Position numbers and translations under genes: made by a program. The notes beneath the pieces were generated by a model. It had not been told where the DNA came from and made no database searches. It saw only the letters and a list, made by a program, of their open reading frames with translations. Positions 1-7,872 of a stretch of DNA of 64,000 nt are shown here, one piece after another. Origin of the DNA: Pseudomonas sp. Irchel s3h17 (GTDB lineage: Bacteria; Pseudomonadota; Gammaproteobacteria; Pseudomonadales; Pseudomonadaceae). The DNA lies in assembly GCF_900187505.1 (NCBI RefSeq), contig NZ_FYDL01000004.1, positions 257,359-321,358 on the forward strand, in the 5' to 3' direction. Each line of letters opens with the position of its first letter. Position 1 is the stretch's first letter.

Positions 1-180
1 CAACCAGGGTTTCTGGCCTGTGGGCTGGAAGTGCAACAACTGCGCGCCCTGGCGACTGAACACCGCCTGGCACAGCGGATGATCAATCACCAACACGTCG
101 CGCTTCTGATAGCGCTCCCACGCGAACACCGGACGCTCGCGCAAGGACTTGAAGAAACGTTGTAGCGGATGCTCTGGCAT
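1..180 (-). CDS. D-hexose-6-phosphate mutarotase (aldose 1-epimerase family), N-terminal 60 codons only
   Basis: The minus strand is open from an ATG at 180 to the window edge and reads MPEHPLQRFFKSLRERPVFA at its start. Further on come a DVLVIDHPLCQAVFSRQG stretch and HFQPTGQKPWL. This is the N-terminal beta-sandwich entry typical of YeaD-type enzymes, which interconvert the anomers of hexose 6-phosphates in the cytoplasm. It follows oprB by about 115 bp on the same strand, so it is probably the last gene of the glucose-uptake cluster and would use the glucose 6-phosphate made by glucokinase. The rest of the gene is outside the window, so catalytic residues cannot be checked. Confidence 0.7.
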   Translation of the reverse strand, partial: MPEHPLQRFFKSLRERPVFAWERYQKRDVLVIDHPLCQAVFSRQGAQLLHFQPTGQKPWL

Positions 181-295
181 GTGCCACGGTCCTGAAAATC
201 AGCGATCACCAAGGGGCGCGCCACCCCAAAAAAAAGCGGACAGCCTGGGCCGTCCGCAAAAATGCGCACATGGGAAGGAGCTTATCGCAACAGCG

Positions 296-1645
296 TTAGA
301 ACACCGACTGAATTTTCAGGCCGGCGACCAAAGCGTTATCGACTTCATCCACGCCACCTGGGTGAGTGACGTATTGCAGGTTAGGACGCACGGTCAACCA
401 GTTGGTAACGTGGAAACCATAGTTGAGTTCGTAGTTGTACTCGGTGTCACGCAGCGGCGAGAACAGCGGATCCTCGTAGTTGGCGACACCGTTGGCGGCG
501 TTGGTCAGCTCGGCGTTTTTCTTCACGTCATCGTTGACATGGATACGGGCAAAACCGATACCGACATCATCTTTTGGACGTGCATCGAACGGGCCCTTGT
601 ACACAAACATCAGCGACTGGTAGTTGTCGACGATGTTGGTGTCCTTGTCGTGGAAAGTGGCGTTGGCCGCAATGTTCAGGCCGCGCGTAGCGTCACCGCC
701 ATGGCTGGTGAGTTGCTGCTGTGCAACGAACCAGTAGCCGTGCTTGCTGCTGTGGCTGCGATAGGCATTGCCGCTGGTGGCCGCATCATTACCGTTGTCA
801 TCCTCACGGACGTCATCGGCCTTGGCCGTACTTTTGTAGTAACCGACACGGTACTCGCCCGGCAGGCTGTTGACCTTCGGCGACCAGACCAGCTCGACCG
901 GCAGCACGGTGCCTTCGGTACCGCTGCCGCTGAGCTTGAAACCATTACCGTGTTCCAGTTGCGACGGGGTCTGGTTGTACGCGCCGATCTGCGCATAGAA
1001 CTCGGGCGAGATGTTGTACTTCACTCGGATCGCCGCCTGGCTGACCGGCCAGTTGTACCAGATGTTGGTGGCCCAGTTACCCACCTGGGAGCCGCAGAAC
1101 GCCAGGTTCTGGAACTCACACGGGAAGGTGTTGAAGTCTTCGCCTTCACCGAAGTAACCGGCCTTGACGTCCAGTGTGTTGTCGAAGAACTGATGCTGGA
1201 TCCACAACTGGGTCAGGCGGACCATATGGCCACGGCCGTAGACTTCCTGAGAGGAACTCAAGGTGCCGGCACGCGGGTCGCCGATACGGTCATTGGAGAT
1301 GTTCTCGCCGTTACGGTTGGTGAGCTGGATCTTGGCCTGGGTGTTATCCCAGCCGAGCAATTTTTCCAGGTCCAGCGCCGCGCCCAGGCCAAACTGGTCG
1401 GCGTAACGCGCAGTCTTGTCGTCGTTGTAGCCGCCGTGGAGGTTACCGCCGACTTCACCGACGTAGTCCATTTTGATGTCGATGCCTTGATCGATCAGCT
1501 TGGTCCGCTCGCCGCCCCAGTCACCCGTCATCCACTTGGAATCGGCACTGAACGCCTCGGCCGCGTGCACGCTGCCGGCCAGGCTCATCGCCGCAATCGC
1601 GGACAGCTGGCAGATAATCCGGGCACTGGTGTTGTTCTTCTTCAT
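296..1645 (-). CDS. oprB: OprB family carbohydrate-selective porin
   Basis: Outer-membrane porin of 449 residues that lets glucose and other sugars into the periplasm, where GtsA collects them. The first 29 or so residues form a signal peptide (basic MKKNNTSARI, hydrophobic core, VHAAEA cleavage region). The mature protein opens with the family motif GDWGGERTKLIDQGI and a GGYNDDKTARYADQFGLG stretch, and it ends in Phe (KIQSVF), as expected for a beta-barrel. It lies downstream of gtsD on the same strand, separated by a REPIN. The leader just before the ATG carries an A-rich Hfq/Crc-type motif, which suggests catabolite repression of translation. Length is usual for the family. Confidence 0.93.
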   Translation of the reverse strand: MKKNNTSARIICQLSAIAAMSLAGSVHAAEAFSADSKWMTGDWGGERTKLIDQGIDIKMDYVGEVGGNLHGGYNDDKTARYADQFGLGAALDLEKLLGWDNTQAKIQLTNRNGENISNDRIGDPRAGTLSSSQEVYGRGHMVRLTQLWIQHQFFDNTLDVKAGYFGEGEDFNTFPCEFQNLAFCGSQVGNWATNIWYNWPVSQAAIRVKYNISPEFYAQIGAYNQTPSQLEHGNGFKLSGSGTEGTVLPVELVWSPKVNSLPGEYRVGYYKSTAKADDVREDDNGNDAATSGNAYRSHSSKHGYWFVAQQQLTSHGGDATRGLNIAANATFHDKDTNIVDNYQSLMFVYKGPFDARPKDDVGIGFARIHVNDDVKKNAELTNAANGVANYEDPLFSPLRDTEYNYELNYGFHVTNWLTVRPNLQYVTHPGGVDEVDNALVAGLKIQSVF

Positions 1646-1658
1646 CCCTACATCCTCG

Positions 1659-1671
1659 TCTTATTGTTATT
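1659..1671 (-). promoter_or_regulatory. A-rich Crc/Hfq (CA) motif in the oprB leader
   Basis: On the minus strand the sequence is AATAACAATAAGA, ending about 14 bases before the oprB ATG. It fits the AAnAAnAA pattern bound by Hfq with Crc in pseudomonads to repress translation when preferred carbon sources are present. Function is inferred from the pattern and its position next to the ribosome-binding site. Confidence 0.5.
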
Positions 1672-1743
1672 AACTTTTCTTTTTCTAACGCGGTTACTAC
1701 GGTGGTGTCGGACGACAGGCCGTCCGTCACGGATATCCCCCTT

Positions 1744-1855
1744 GTAGGAGCGAGCTTGCTCCGGGCGGCGTTCCGACGATGGTCTCAAATGCACCGCGTT
1801 CACCCAGACGGCGCACGTCATCGTTAACGTCCATCGCGAGCAAGCTCGCTCCTAC
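1744..1855. repeat. REPIN (inverted pair of GTAGGAGCGAGC-type REP elements)
   Basis: Two outward-complementary palindromes, GTAGGAGCGAGCTTGCTCC and GCGAGCAAGCTCGCTCCTAC, are separated by about 70 bp. They sit between gtsD and oprB. The arrangement is that of a REPIN doublet of P. fluorescens and may also stabilise or separate the transcripts. Confidence 0.85.
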
Positions 1856-1866
1856 AGTTTTGATTT

Positions 1867-3027
1867 TCAGCGGCCTTTGAATTGGGCGACGTTGGCTGTG
1901 TGCAATTCGGTTTGTGGTTGACCGGCAGCCCCCAAACGCTCCCCGGTCCTGGCATCGAACAGCAGAACTTTCGATGGGTCGAATTGCAGCGTCAGGGTCT
2001 CGCCCACGGCCGGCGCGACGTCCGGTGCCAGGCGGCAGCAGACCTTGGTTTCGTTCAGGTTGACGAACACCAGGGTGTCGGGGCCGGTGGGCTCGGTGAC
2101 CTGTACTTCGGCCCGAATGGTCGGCAGGCCATTGGCCTCGCCGTTCGCCAGCACGATTTGCTCCGGGCGCATGCCCAGGATCACTTCTCGATCCTCGAGC
2201 CCCGCGTCCTGCATGCCCAGCGGCAGCTCGCAGCGGGCCTGGCCACTGTCGAGCAACGCCAGCAGGCGGCCGTCCTTGCGCTGCAGGCGCAGGGGAATGA
2301 AGTTCATCGGCGGCGAGCCGATGAAGCTGGCCACGAACAGGTTGGCCGGGTCGTTGTAGATCTGCTTCGGGGTGCCGAACTGCTGAATGATCCCGTCCTT
2401 CATCACCGCCACCTTGTCGCCCAGGGTCATGGCTTCGATCTGGTCGTGGGTCACGTAGACAGTGGTGGTTTTCAGGCGCTGGTGCATCAGCTTCATTTCG
2501 GTGCGCATCTCGACCCGCAGCTTGGCGTCGAGGTTGGACAACGGTTCATCGAACAGATAAATCTTCGGCCGCCGCGCCAATGCCCGGCCCATGGCCACGC
2601 GCTGTTGCTGCCCCCCCGAGAGCTGACCCGGCTTGCGGCTGAGCAGGTGTTCGATTTGCAGCAGCCTGGACACCCGCGCCACTTCTTCATCGATGTCGGC
2701 GGCGGGCATTTTGCGAATCTTCAAACCGAAGGCGATGTTGTCGCGCACGCTCATGGTCGGGTACAGCGCATAGGACTGGAACACCATGGCGATGTCGCGA
2801 TCCTTGGGGCTCATGCCGCTGATGTCGGCGTCATCCACCAGGATCGCCCCGCCGCTGATGTTCTCAAGGCCGGCGATGCAGTTCATCAAGGTCGATTTGC
2901 CGCAGCCGGACGGGCCGACCAGGATCAGGAATTCACCGTCATCGATCTTCAGTTCGATGTTCTTCAAGGTGTCCGGCAAGCCAGCGCCGTAGGTTTTGTT
3001 GACGTTGCGTAATTCGAGCGTTGCCAT
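1867..3027 (-). CDS. gtsD: Sugar ABC transporter ATP-binding protein (MalK/UgpC type)
   Basis: Cytoplasmic ATPase that drives glucose import through GtsB/GtsC. The 386 residues contain Walker A GPSGCGKST (38-46), signature LSGGQ (136-140), Walker B IYLFDEP (156-162) and an H-loop in YVTHDQIEA. A C-terminal MalK-type OB domain follows from about residue 240. It starts 3 bp after the gtsC stop on the same strand, so it is translationally linked to the transporter operon gtsABCD. No oddities were seen. Confidence 0.93.
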   Translation of the reverse strand: MATLELRNVNKTYGAGLPDTLKNIELKIDDGEFLILVGPSGCGKSTLMNCIAGLENISGGAILVDDADISGMSPKDRDIAMVFQSYALYPTMSVRDNIAFGLKIRKMPAADIDEEVARVSRLLQIEHLLSRKPGQLSGGQQQRVAMGRALARRPKIYLFDEPLSNLDAKLRVEMRTEMKLMHQRLKTTTVYVTHDQIEAMTLGDKVAVMKDGIIQQFGTPKQIYNDPANLFVASFIGSPPMNFIPLRLQRKDGRLLALLDSGQARCELPLGMQDAGLEDREVILGMRPEQIVLANGEANGLPTIRAEVQVTEPTGPDTLVFVNLNETKVCCRLAPDVAPAVGETLTLQFDPSKVLLFDARTGERLGAAGQPQTELHTANVAQFKGR

Positions 3028-3030
3028 GTT

Positions 3031-3876
3031 CTACCCCTTGACCGCGCCGGACGTCAGCCCGCGCAGGAAATACTTGCCAGCGAATATGTAGACCAGCAGT
3101 GTCGGCAACCCGGCGATCATCGCCGCCGCCATATCAACGTTGTATTCCTTGGCCCCGGTGCTGGTGTTGACCAGGTTGTTCAAGGCCACGGTGATGGGTT
3201 GCGCATCGCCGCTGGCGAAGACCACACCGAACAGGAAGTCATTCCAGATCTGGGTGAACTGCCAGATCAGGCAGACCATCACGATCGGGATCGACATCGG
3301 CAGCAGGATCTTGCCGAAGATGGTGAAGAAGCCCGCGCCATCCAGGCGTGCCGCCTTGACCAGTGCATCGGGAATGCTCACGTAGTAGTTGCGAAAGAAC
3401 AGCGTGGTGAATGCCAGCCCGTAGACGATGTGCACCAGCACCAGCCCGGTAGTGGTGTTGGCCAGGCCCAGCTTGCCGATGGTGAACGAGGCTGGCAGCA
3501 GCACGGTCTGGAACGGCAGGAAGCAGCCAAACAGCAGCAGGCCGAAAAACAACTGCGAACCGCGGAAGCGCCACATCGACAGCACATAGCCGTTCATTGC
3601 ACCGACGAAGGTGGAGATCAGCACCGCCGGCACGGTGATTTTCACCGAGTTCCAGAAGTAGCCGCCCACGGTGTCCCAGGCCTTGATCCAGCCAATGCCG
3701 TCGATCACTTGCGGCCAGCTCAACAGGTTGCCGGTGCGAATGTCTTCCGGGGATTTGAAGCTGGTCAGCAGCATCACCACCAGCGGGATCAGGTACACGG
3801 CCGCCGCCAGCAGCAGCGTCGCGTAGATGGCAATGCGGCTGAGGCTCAGGGTGGGTCTGGCGAGTGGATTACTCAT
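3031..3876 (-). CDS. gtsC: Carbohydrate ABC transporter permease (MalG-like)
   Basis: Inner-membrane permease of 281 residues with about six hydrophobic segments. The EAA-loop region is DALVKAARLDGAGFFTIFGKI, which contacts the ATPase GtsD. The start is taken at the ATG at 3876 (MSNPLARPTLSLSRIAIYA) because it overlaps the gtsB stop in an ATGAGTAA junction. A longer in-frame extension upstream would run deep into gtsB and has no family support. It is part of the glucose/mannitol-type importer gtsABCD. Confidence 0.92.
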   Translation of the reverse strand: MSNPLARPTLSLSRIAIYATLLLAAAVYLIPLVVMLLTSFKSPEDIRTGNLLSWPQVIDGIGWIKAWDTVGGYFWNSVKITVPAVLISTFVGAMNGYVLSMWRFRGSQLFFGLLLFGCFLPFQTVLLPASFTIGKLGLANTTTGLVLVHIVYGLAFTTLFFRNYYVSIPDALVKAARLDGAGFFTIFGKILLPMSIPIVMVCLIWQFTQIWNDFLFGVVFASGDAQPITVALNNLVNTSTGAKEYNVDMAAAMIAGLPTLLVYIFAGKYFLRGLTSGAVKG

Positions 3877-4777
3877 GGCGTTTGCCCCGCAGTTCGGAGT
3901 ACAGGTACGGCACCAGAATCGCCAGGATCGCACCGAGCATCATCATCGCGCTGGCCGATCCGATGCCCATCTGGCCACGGCTGAAGGTGAAGGAATACAT
4001 GAACATCGCCGGCAGGTCGGAGGAGTAGCCCGGCCCCCCTGCCGTCATCGCCGCCACCAGGTCGAAGCTCTTGATCGCGATATGCGCAAGGATCATGAAG
4101 GCACTGAAAAACACCGGGCGCAGGCTCGGCAGGACGATCTTCAGGTAGATGGTCGGCAGGCTGGCACCGTCGACCTGGGCAGCACGGATGATCGACTGAT
4201 CGACACCGCGCAGCCCCGCCAGGAACATCGCCATGACAAACCCGGAGGCTTGCCACACGGCAGCGATCACCAGGCAGTAAATCACCCGGTCCTGATCCAC
4301 CAGCCAGTCCAGGCGAAATCCTTCCCAGCCCCAGTCGCGGAGCATTTTGTCCAGGCCCAGGCCCGGGTTGAGCAGCCACTTCCAGGCAGTACCGGTGACG
4401 ATCATCGACAGCGCCATCGGGTACAGGTAGACCGTGCGGATGAAGCCTTCCCGGCGGATGCGCTGATCCAGCAGCACCGCCAGAAACACCCCCAGCACCA
4501 GGCTGATGGCGATGAACATGCCACCGAAGACCGCGAGGTTCTTGCTGGCGACCCACCAACGGTCGTTGTCCAGCAAGCGCACGTACTGCTGCAGGCCGAC
4601 CCACTTGTAGCTCGGCATGAAGCTGGAGTTGGTAAAGGACAGGACGAATGTCCAGAGGATGTAACCGTAGAAGCCGACCAGGACGATCAGCATGCTCGGC
4701 GCCAAAACCAGTTTGGGGAGCCAGCGCTGCAGTGCGTCGAACGGTGAGGCTTTGCTGAAAACCGCCACAGAGCTCAT
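3869..4777 (-). CDS. gtsB: Carbohydrate ABC transporter permease (MalF-like)
   Basis: Inner-membrane permease of 302 residues and partner of GtsC. The N-terminus (SPFDALQRWLPKLVLAPSM) leads into the first membrane helix. The EAA loop is seen at IIRAAQVDGASLPTIYLKIV. The gene overlaps gtsC by 8 bp and lies about 155 bp after gtsA, with a REPIN in that gap. That REPIN may help set gtsA expression above the membrane components, as is common for binding-protein operons. Confidence 0.92.
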   Translation of the reverse strand: MSSVAVFSKASPFDALQRWLPKLVLAPSMLIVLVGFYGYILWTFVLSFTNSSFMPSYKWVGLQQYVRLLDNDRWWVASKNLAVFGGMFIAISLVLGVFLAVLLDQRIRREGFIRTVYLYPMALSMIVTGTAWKWLLNPGLGLDKMLRDWGWEGFRLDWLVDQDRVIYCLVIAAVWQASGFVMAMFLAGLRGVDQSIIRAAQVDGASLPTIYLKIVLPSLRPVFFSAFMILAHIAIKSFDLVAAMTAGGPGYSSDLPAMFMYSFTFSRGQMGIGSASAMMMLGAILAILVPYLYSELRGKRHE

Positions 4778-4823
4778 CGGGATTATCCAGGTGAAGAGAA
4801 GTGAATGCGCACAGTGACCCCTT

Positions 4824-4911
4824 GTGGGAGCGGGCTTGCTCGCGAAAGCGGACTGACATCCAACACAGATGTCGACGGATTCACCGACTTCGCAAGCAAG
4901 CCCGTTCCCAC
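4824..4911. repeat. REPIN between gtsA and gtsB
   Basis: GTGGGAGCGGGCTTGCTCGCG and its inverted partner GCAAGCAAGCCCGTTCCCAC flank about 45 bp. This belongs to the GTGGGAGC subfamily, different from the GTGGCGAG subfamily seen elsewhere in the window. Confidence 0.85.
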
Positions 4912-4932
4912 AGGATCAGGCAGTGTTCGGGA

Positions 4933-6225
4933 TTACTGGGCGGCTTTGACGGCCGATGCCAGTTGGGCGCTGGCCTTGGCCGGGGCAGCATCCTTGTCGT
5001 TCATGAAGTTGGTCACGACGTCGAAGATCGCACCTTGCACGGCCAGGGACGTGGCCATGTTGTGGGCCATGCTCGGCTGCAGGCCGCCGGACTTGTCGCT
5101 CGCCAGGAAGTCCTTGGCCGAGGCCTGGGCACAGGCGTCGAAGCCCAGGGCACTCATGTCGCCGAGCATGTCGGTGCGAACCGGGATCGAGCCCTTGTTG
5201 ACGCTGAAGACCTTCTGGAAGTCCTTGCCCAGCGCAACCCGGGCCAGGTCCTGCTGAGCCGCGATGTCACCCTTGCGATCGGCGTTGAGCTTGAACACCG
5301 CCAGGGAGTCGATGTTGTAGGCGAAGGCTTTTTCAGTCCCCGGGAACGGTACGCACAGATAGTCCTTGCCGGCGACCTTGTTGGCGGCGGTCCATTCGCT
5401 CTTGGCCCAGTCCCCCATCATCTGCATGCCGGCCTTGCCATTGATCACTTCGGCGGCGGCGATGTTCCAGTCACGGCCCGCACGGTTAGGGTCCATGTAA
5501 CCGGTGAGCTTCTTGAGTTCGGCGAAAGACTTGACCATCTCGGGGCCGGAGAGGGTTTTCTGGTCCAGGTCCACCAGGGCTTTCTTGTAGCCGTCCGTAC
5601 CCATGACCGACAGCACCACGTCTTCAAACACGGTGCTGTCCTGCCATGGCTGACCGCCGTGGGCCAGGGCGATGAAGCCGGCAGCCTTGAGCTTGTCGCC
5701 AGCGGCGTAGAATTCCTCGAGGGTGGTCGGGGCCTTGTCGATACCGGCTTGCTTGAAGACTTGCGGGTTGATCCACAGCCAGTTGACACGGTGAATGTTC
5801 ACCGGGACGGCCACATAGTCGCCTTCATACTTGACGGTGTCGGAGACTTTCTTCGAGAGCAGGCCGTCCCAGTTTTCCGCTTTGGAAACGTCCTTCAGGG
5901 TATCGGTGCTGAGCAGGCCGGTGCTGCCCCACTCCTGGATGTCCGGGCCTTTGATCTGGGCAACGCCCGGTGGATTGCCCGCGACCGCGCGGCTCTTGAG
6001 GACGGTCATGGCGGTAGCGCCACCGCCACCGGCGACTGCACCGTCCTTCCAGGTAAAGCCGTCTTTTTCGACTTGCGCCTTGAGGACATCGACGGCGGCT
6101 TTTTCACCACCGGACGTCCACCAGTGCACGACTTCCACGGCACCTTTGGAATCGGCGGCATGGGCGTTCAGAGGAAACAACGAGGCGAGAGTAATGACCG
6201 TGGCGAGGCGGGAAATCCCATTCAT
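4933..6225 (-). CDS. gtsA: Periplasmic glucose-binding protein of the GtsABCD transporter
   Basis: Solute-binding protein of 430 residues. A signal peptide ([23 protein letters not shown]) is followed by a mature family-1 sugar-binding fold starting [19 protein letters not shown]. It delivers glucose to GtsBC. It is first in the gtsABCD-oprB block, with an A-rich Crc motif overlapping its ribosome-binding region (AACAACAAGAAAGG). A central [18 protein letters not shown] loop and [12 protein letters not shown] match Pseudomonas glucose-binding proteins. Confidence 0.93.
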   Translation of the reverse strand: MNGISRLATVITLASLFPLNAHAADSKGAVEVVHWWTSGGEKAAVDVLKAQVEKDGFTWKDGAVAGGGGATAMTVLKSRAVAGNPPGVAQIKGPDIQEWGSTGLLSTDTLKDVSKAENWDGLLSKKVSDTVKYEGDYVAVPVNIHRVNWLWINPQVFKQAGIDKAPTTLEEFYAAGDKLKAAGFIALAHGGQPWQDSTVFEDVVLSVMGTDGYKKALVDLDQKTLSGPEMVKSFAELKKLTGYMDPNRAGRDWNIAAAEVINGKAGMQMMGDWAKSEWTAANKVAGKDYLCVPFPGTEKAFAYNIDSLAVFKLNADRKGDIAAQQDLARVALGKDFQKVFSVNKGSIPVRTDMLGDMSALGFDACAQASAKDFLASDKSGGLQPSMAHNMATSLAVQGAIFDVVTNFMNDKDAAPAKASAQLASAVKAAQ

Positions 6226-6233
6226 CTGAAGTA

Positions 6234-6247
6234 CCTTTCTTGTTGTT
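6234..6247 (-). promoter_or_regulatory. A-rich Crc/Hfq motif at the gtsA ribosome-binding site
   Basis: Minus-strand AACAACAAGAAAGG lies immediately upstream of the gtsA ATG (8 bases away). AACAACAA fits the AAnAAnAA target of Hfq/Crc, and AAGG is the ribosome-binding site, so binding would block initiation directly. Confidence 0.6.
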
Positions 6248-6341
6248 ATGCATGCAAGTCTGGTGCTTGCGCTGCAAACGAGTTTAAACAGCGTCGCGCG
6301 CCCGGCAGGTAACGAAGCGACGGCAAAATGTCACAGCATGG

Positions 6342-7601
6342 TTACATAGACGCCGGGACAGACACCCGGGCCAATGCACTGGCCATGCTCGGCGCCAGCG
6401 GCAGGCGTGGAATCAACACTGCTTGCCAGGCGTGATACAGGTCCGGCTTGCCTCCCCAGATCTCGGCGCTCGGGCGATTCGAGGCGTCGAGTTCGTGGTG
6501 CCAGCTGCCATGGGTTCGGTCGATCAGGTAGCGTTCGCTGTATTCCCAGAAACACCGGTACCAGGTTTCGTACTGCGCCTCGCCCGTGCGCTTGAGCAAG
6601 GTGCTGGCCGCCGCGCTGGCCTCGCAGTGAACCCAATGCAACCGCTGGCGCACCACCGGCTGGTTGCCCCAGTCGAGGGTGTAGACCAGGCCTGGCGCTC
6701 CATCGACGTGCCAGGCGTGAAGACAGTTGCTGGCAAACAGTCTTTGCGCGTCGACCAACAGCCAGCCAGGGGCCGGCATGCCCGCCACAACCAGCGCCGC
6801 CTCAAGGTGCAACAGCAACCGCGACCATTCAAAGCCATGGCCTGGCGTGGTGCCGTAGGGGCGGAAACCATCGGCCGGACAGGCCTGGTTGTACTCGCGC
6901 AACGGCTGCCACTGTCGGTCAAAATGCTCGACGACCCGATAGTCGTTGGCCGCCGCGTGACCGTGGATCACCCGCTCGACAATCCGCAACGCGCGGCGTA
7001 GCCAGCGGCTGTCCTGGGTGACATCGGCCAGGGCGAGAAAGGCTTCGGTCGCGTGCATGTTGCTGTTGGCACCGCGATAGGCCTCCTCGACGCTCCAGTC
7101 GCGGTTGAAGGATTCGCGCAGGGCGCCCTCCTCCTCGCTCCAGAAATGCTGGTCGATGACATTGACCGCCTCCATGAGTAAAGCCTCGGCGCCCGGTCGC
7201 TGAGCGACCACCGCAGAGCTGGCCGCCAGCGCGACGAATGCGTGCAGGTACGCCGCCTTGTCCGTGTGGCCATCAGGGTACTCGGGCGCGGCGAACCAGC
7301 CACCGAACCTGGCGTCACGCAAGGGTCCCATGAGGGCATCGAGCCCATGATCCACCCACTCGGCAAACCCCGGCAGCCCCTGGATATGGGCCATGGCAAA
7401 GCAATGGGTCATGCGGGCGGTAGTCAGGGTGTGGGCCTGGGCATCGGCCGGCATCTGGCCGTGAGCGTCCAGGTTGCCAAAGCCTTCGGGCAGCTTCGAG
7501 GCCTTGGCGAACGCGAGCAGGCGCAAGCCTTCATCGGCCAGCCATTGTTGATGGGCAGGTGCGTTCAGCCAACTGCTGAATGCAGGTTGGAAGGTGTTCA
7601 T
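6342..7601 (-). CDS. AGE-family sugar epimerase/isomerase (possible mannose isomerase)
   Basis: A cytoplasmic protein of 419 residues of the N-acylglucosamine 2-epimerase family, an (alpha/alpha)6-barrel fold. Recognisable family segments are FGGWFAAPEYPDGHTDKAAYLHAF, AYRGANSNMHATEAFLAL, GTTPGHGFEWSRLLLHLE and HWVHCEASAAA. The His residues in these segments are those that act in aldose-ketose isomerases of the family. Bacterial members often convert mannose to fructose (or cellobiose/glucose epimers). Lying between gtrS and gtsA in a glucose-uptake cluster, a free-hexose isomerase (mannose/fructose) is more likely than an N-acyl sugar epimerase. The substrate is inferred from context. Confidence 0.8.
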   Translation of the reverse strand: MNTFQPAFSSWLNAPAHQQWLADEGLRLLAFAKASKLPEGFGNLDAHGQMPADAQAHTLTTARMTHCFAMAHIQGLPGFAEWVDHGLDALMGPLRDARFGGWFAAPEYPDGHTDKAAYLHAFVALAASSAVVAQRPGAEALLMEAVNVIDQHFWSEEEGALRESFNRDWSVEEAYRGANSNMHATEAFLALADVTQDSRWLRRALRIVERVIHGHAAANDYRVVEHFDRQWQPLREYNQACPADGFRPYGTTPGHGFEWSRLLLHLEAALVVAGMPAPGWLLVDAQRLFASNCLHAWHVDGAPGLVYTLDWGNQPVVRQRLHWVHCEASAAASTLLKRTGEAQYETWYRCFWEYSERYLIDRTHGSWHHELDASNRPSAEIWGGKPDLYHAWQAVLIPRLPLAPSMASALARVSVPASM

Positions 7602-7607
7602 GGGGTG

Positions 7608-7622
7608 CCTTTTTTTGTTGTT
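7608..7622 (-). promoter_or_regulatory. A-rich Crc/Hfq motif upstream of the AGE isomerase
   Basis: Minus-strand AACAACAAAAAAAGG ends 6 bases before the ATG. It is nearly the same sequence as at gtsA, again merging the AAnAAnAA motif with the ribosome-binding site. This suggests the isomerase is under the same catabolite control as the transporter. Confidence 0.55.
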
Positions 7623-7716
7623 ATGACTGCGGTGAGTCTAAACAACGTGGAGGAAGGTGCAGGTAACGAAGGGGGCTGGGTGTGTCACTGACGTGTGACA
7701 AATGCTCAGAGCTTTT

Positions 7717-7858
7717 GTGGCGAGGGCGCTTGCTCCCGCTGGAGCGCAAAGCGCTCCCAAAACCTGCCACCGGAGTTGAGCTGACGTACTGAGGTGCAGA
7801 CTTTACGACGGCTGCGTCCGAACGCGGACCGGCCGACGGGAGCAAGCTCCCTCGCCAC
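7717..7858. repeat. REPIN between gtrS and the AGE isomerase
   Basis: GTGGCGAGGGCGCTTGCTCCC and its inverted partner GGGAGCAAGCTCCCTCGCCAC flank about 100 bp. It occupies most of the gap between the two genes (GTGGCGAG subfamily). Confidence 0.85.
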
Positions 7859-7872
7859 AGGATCGGTGCCAG

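Noticed and set aside
149..1747. Long plus-strand frame opposite oprB, and similar long antisense frames opposite edd, tonB-receptor, gcvP and tolB
   Set aside because: High G+C coding sequence leaves the opposite strand open. The translations are low-complexity and rich in His, Arg, Val or Gln without family motifs, while the sense strands encode recognised proteins.
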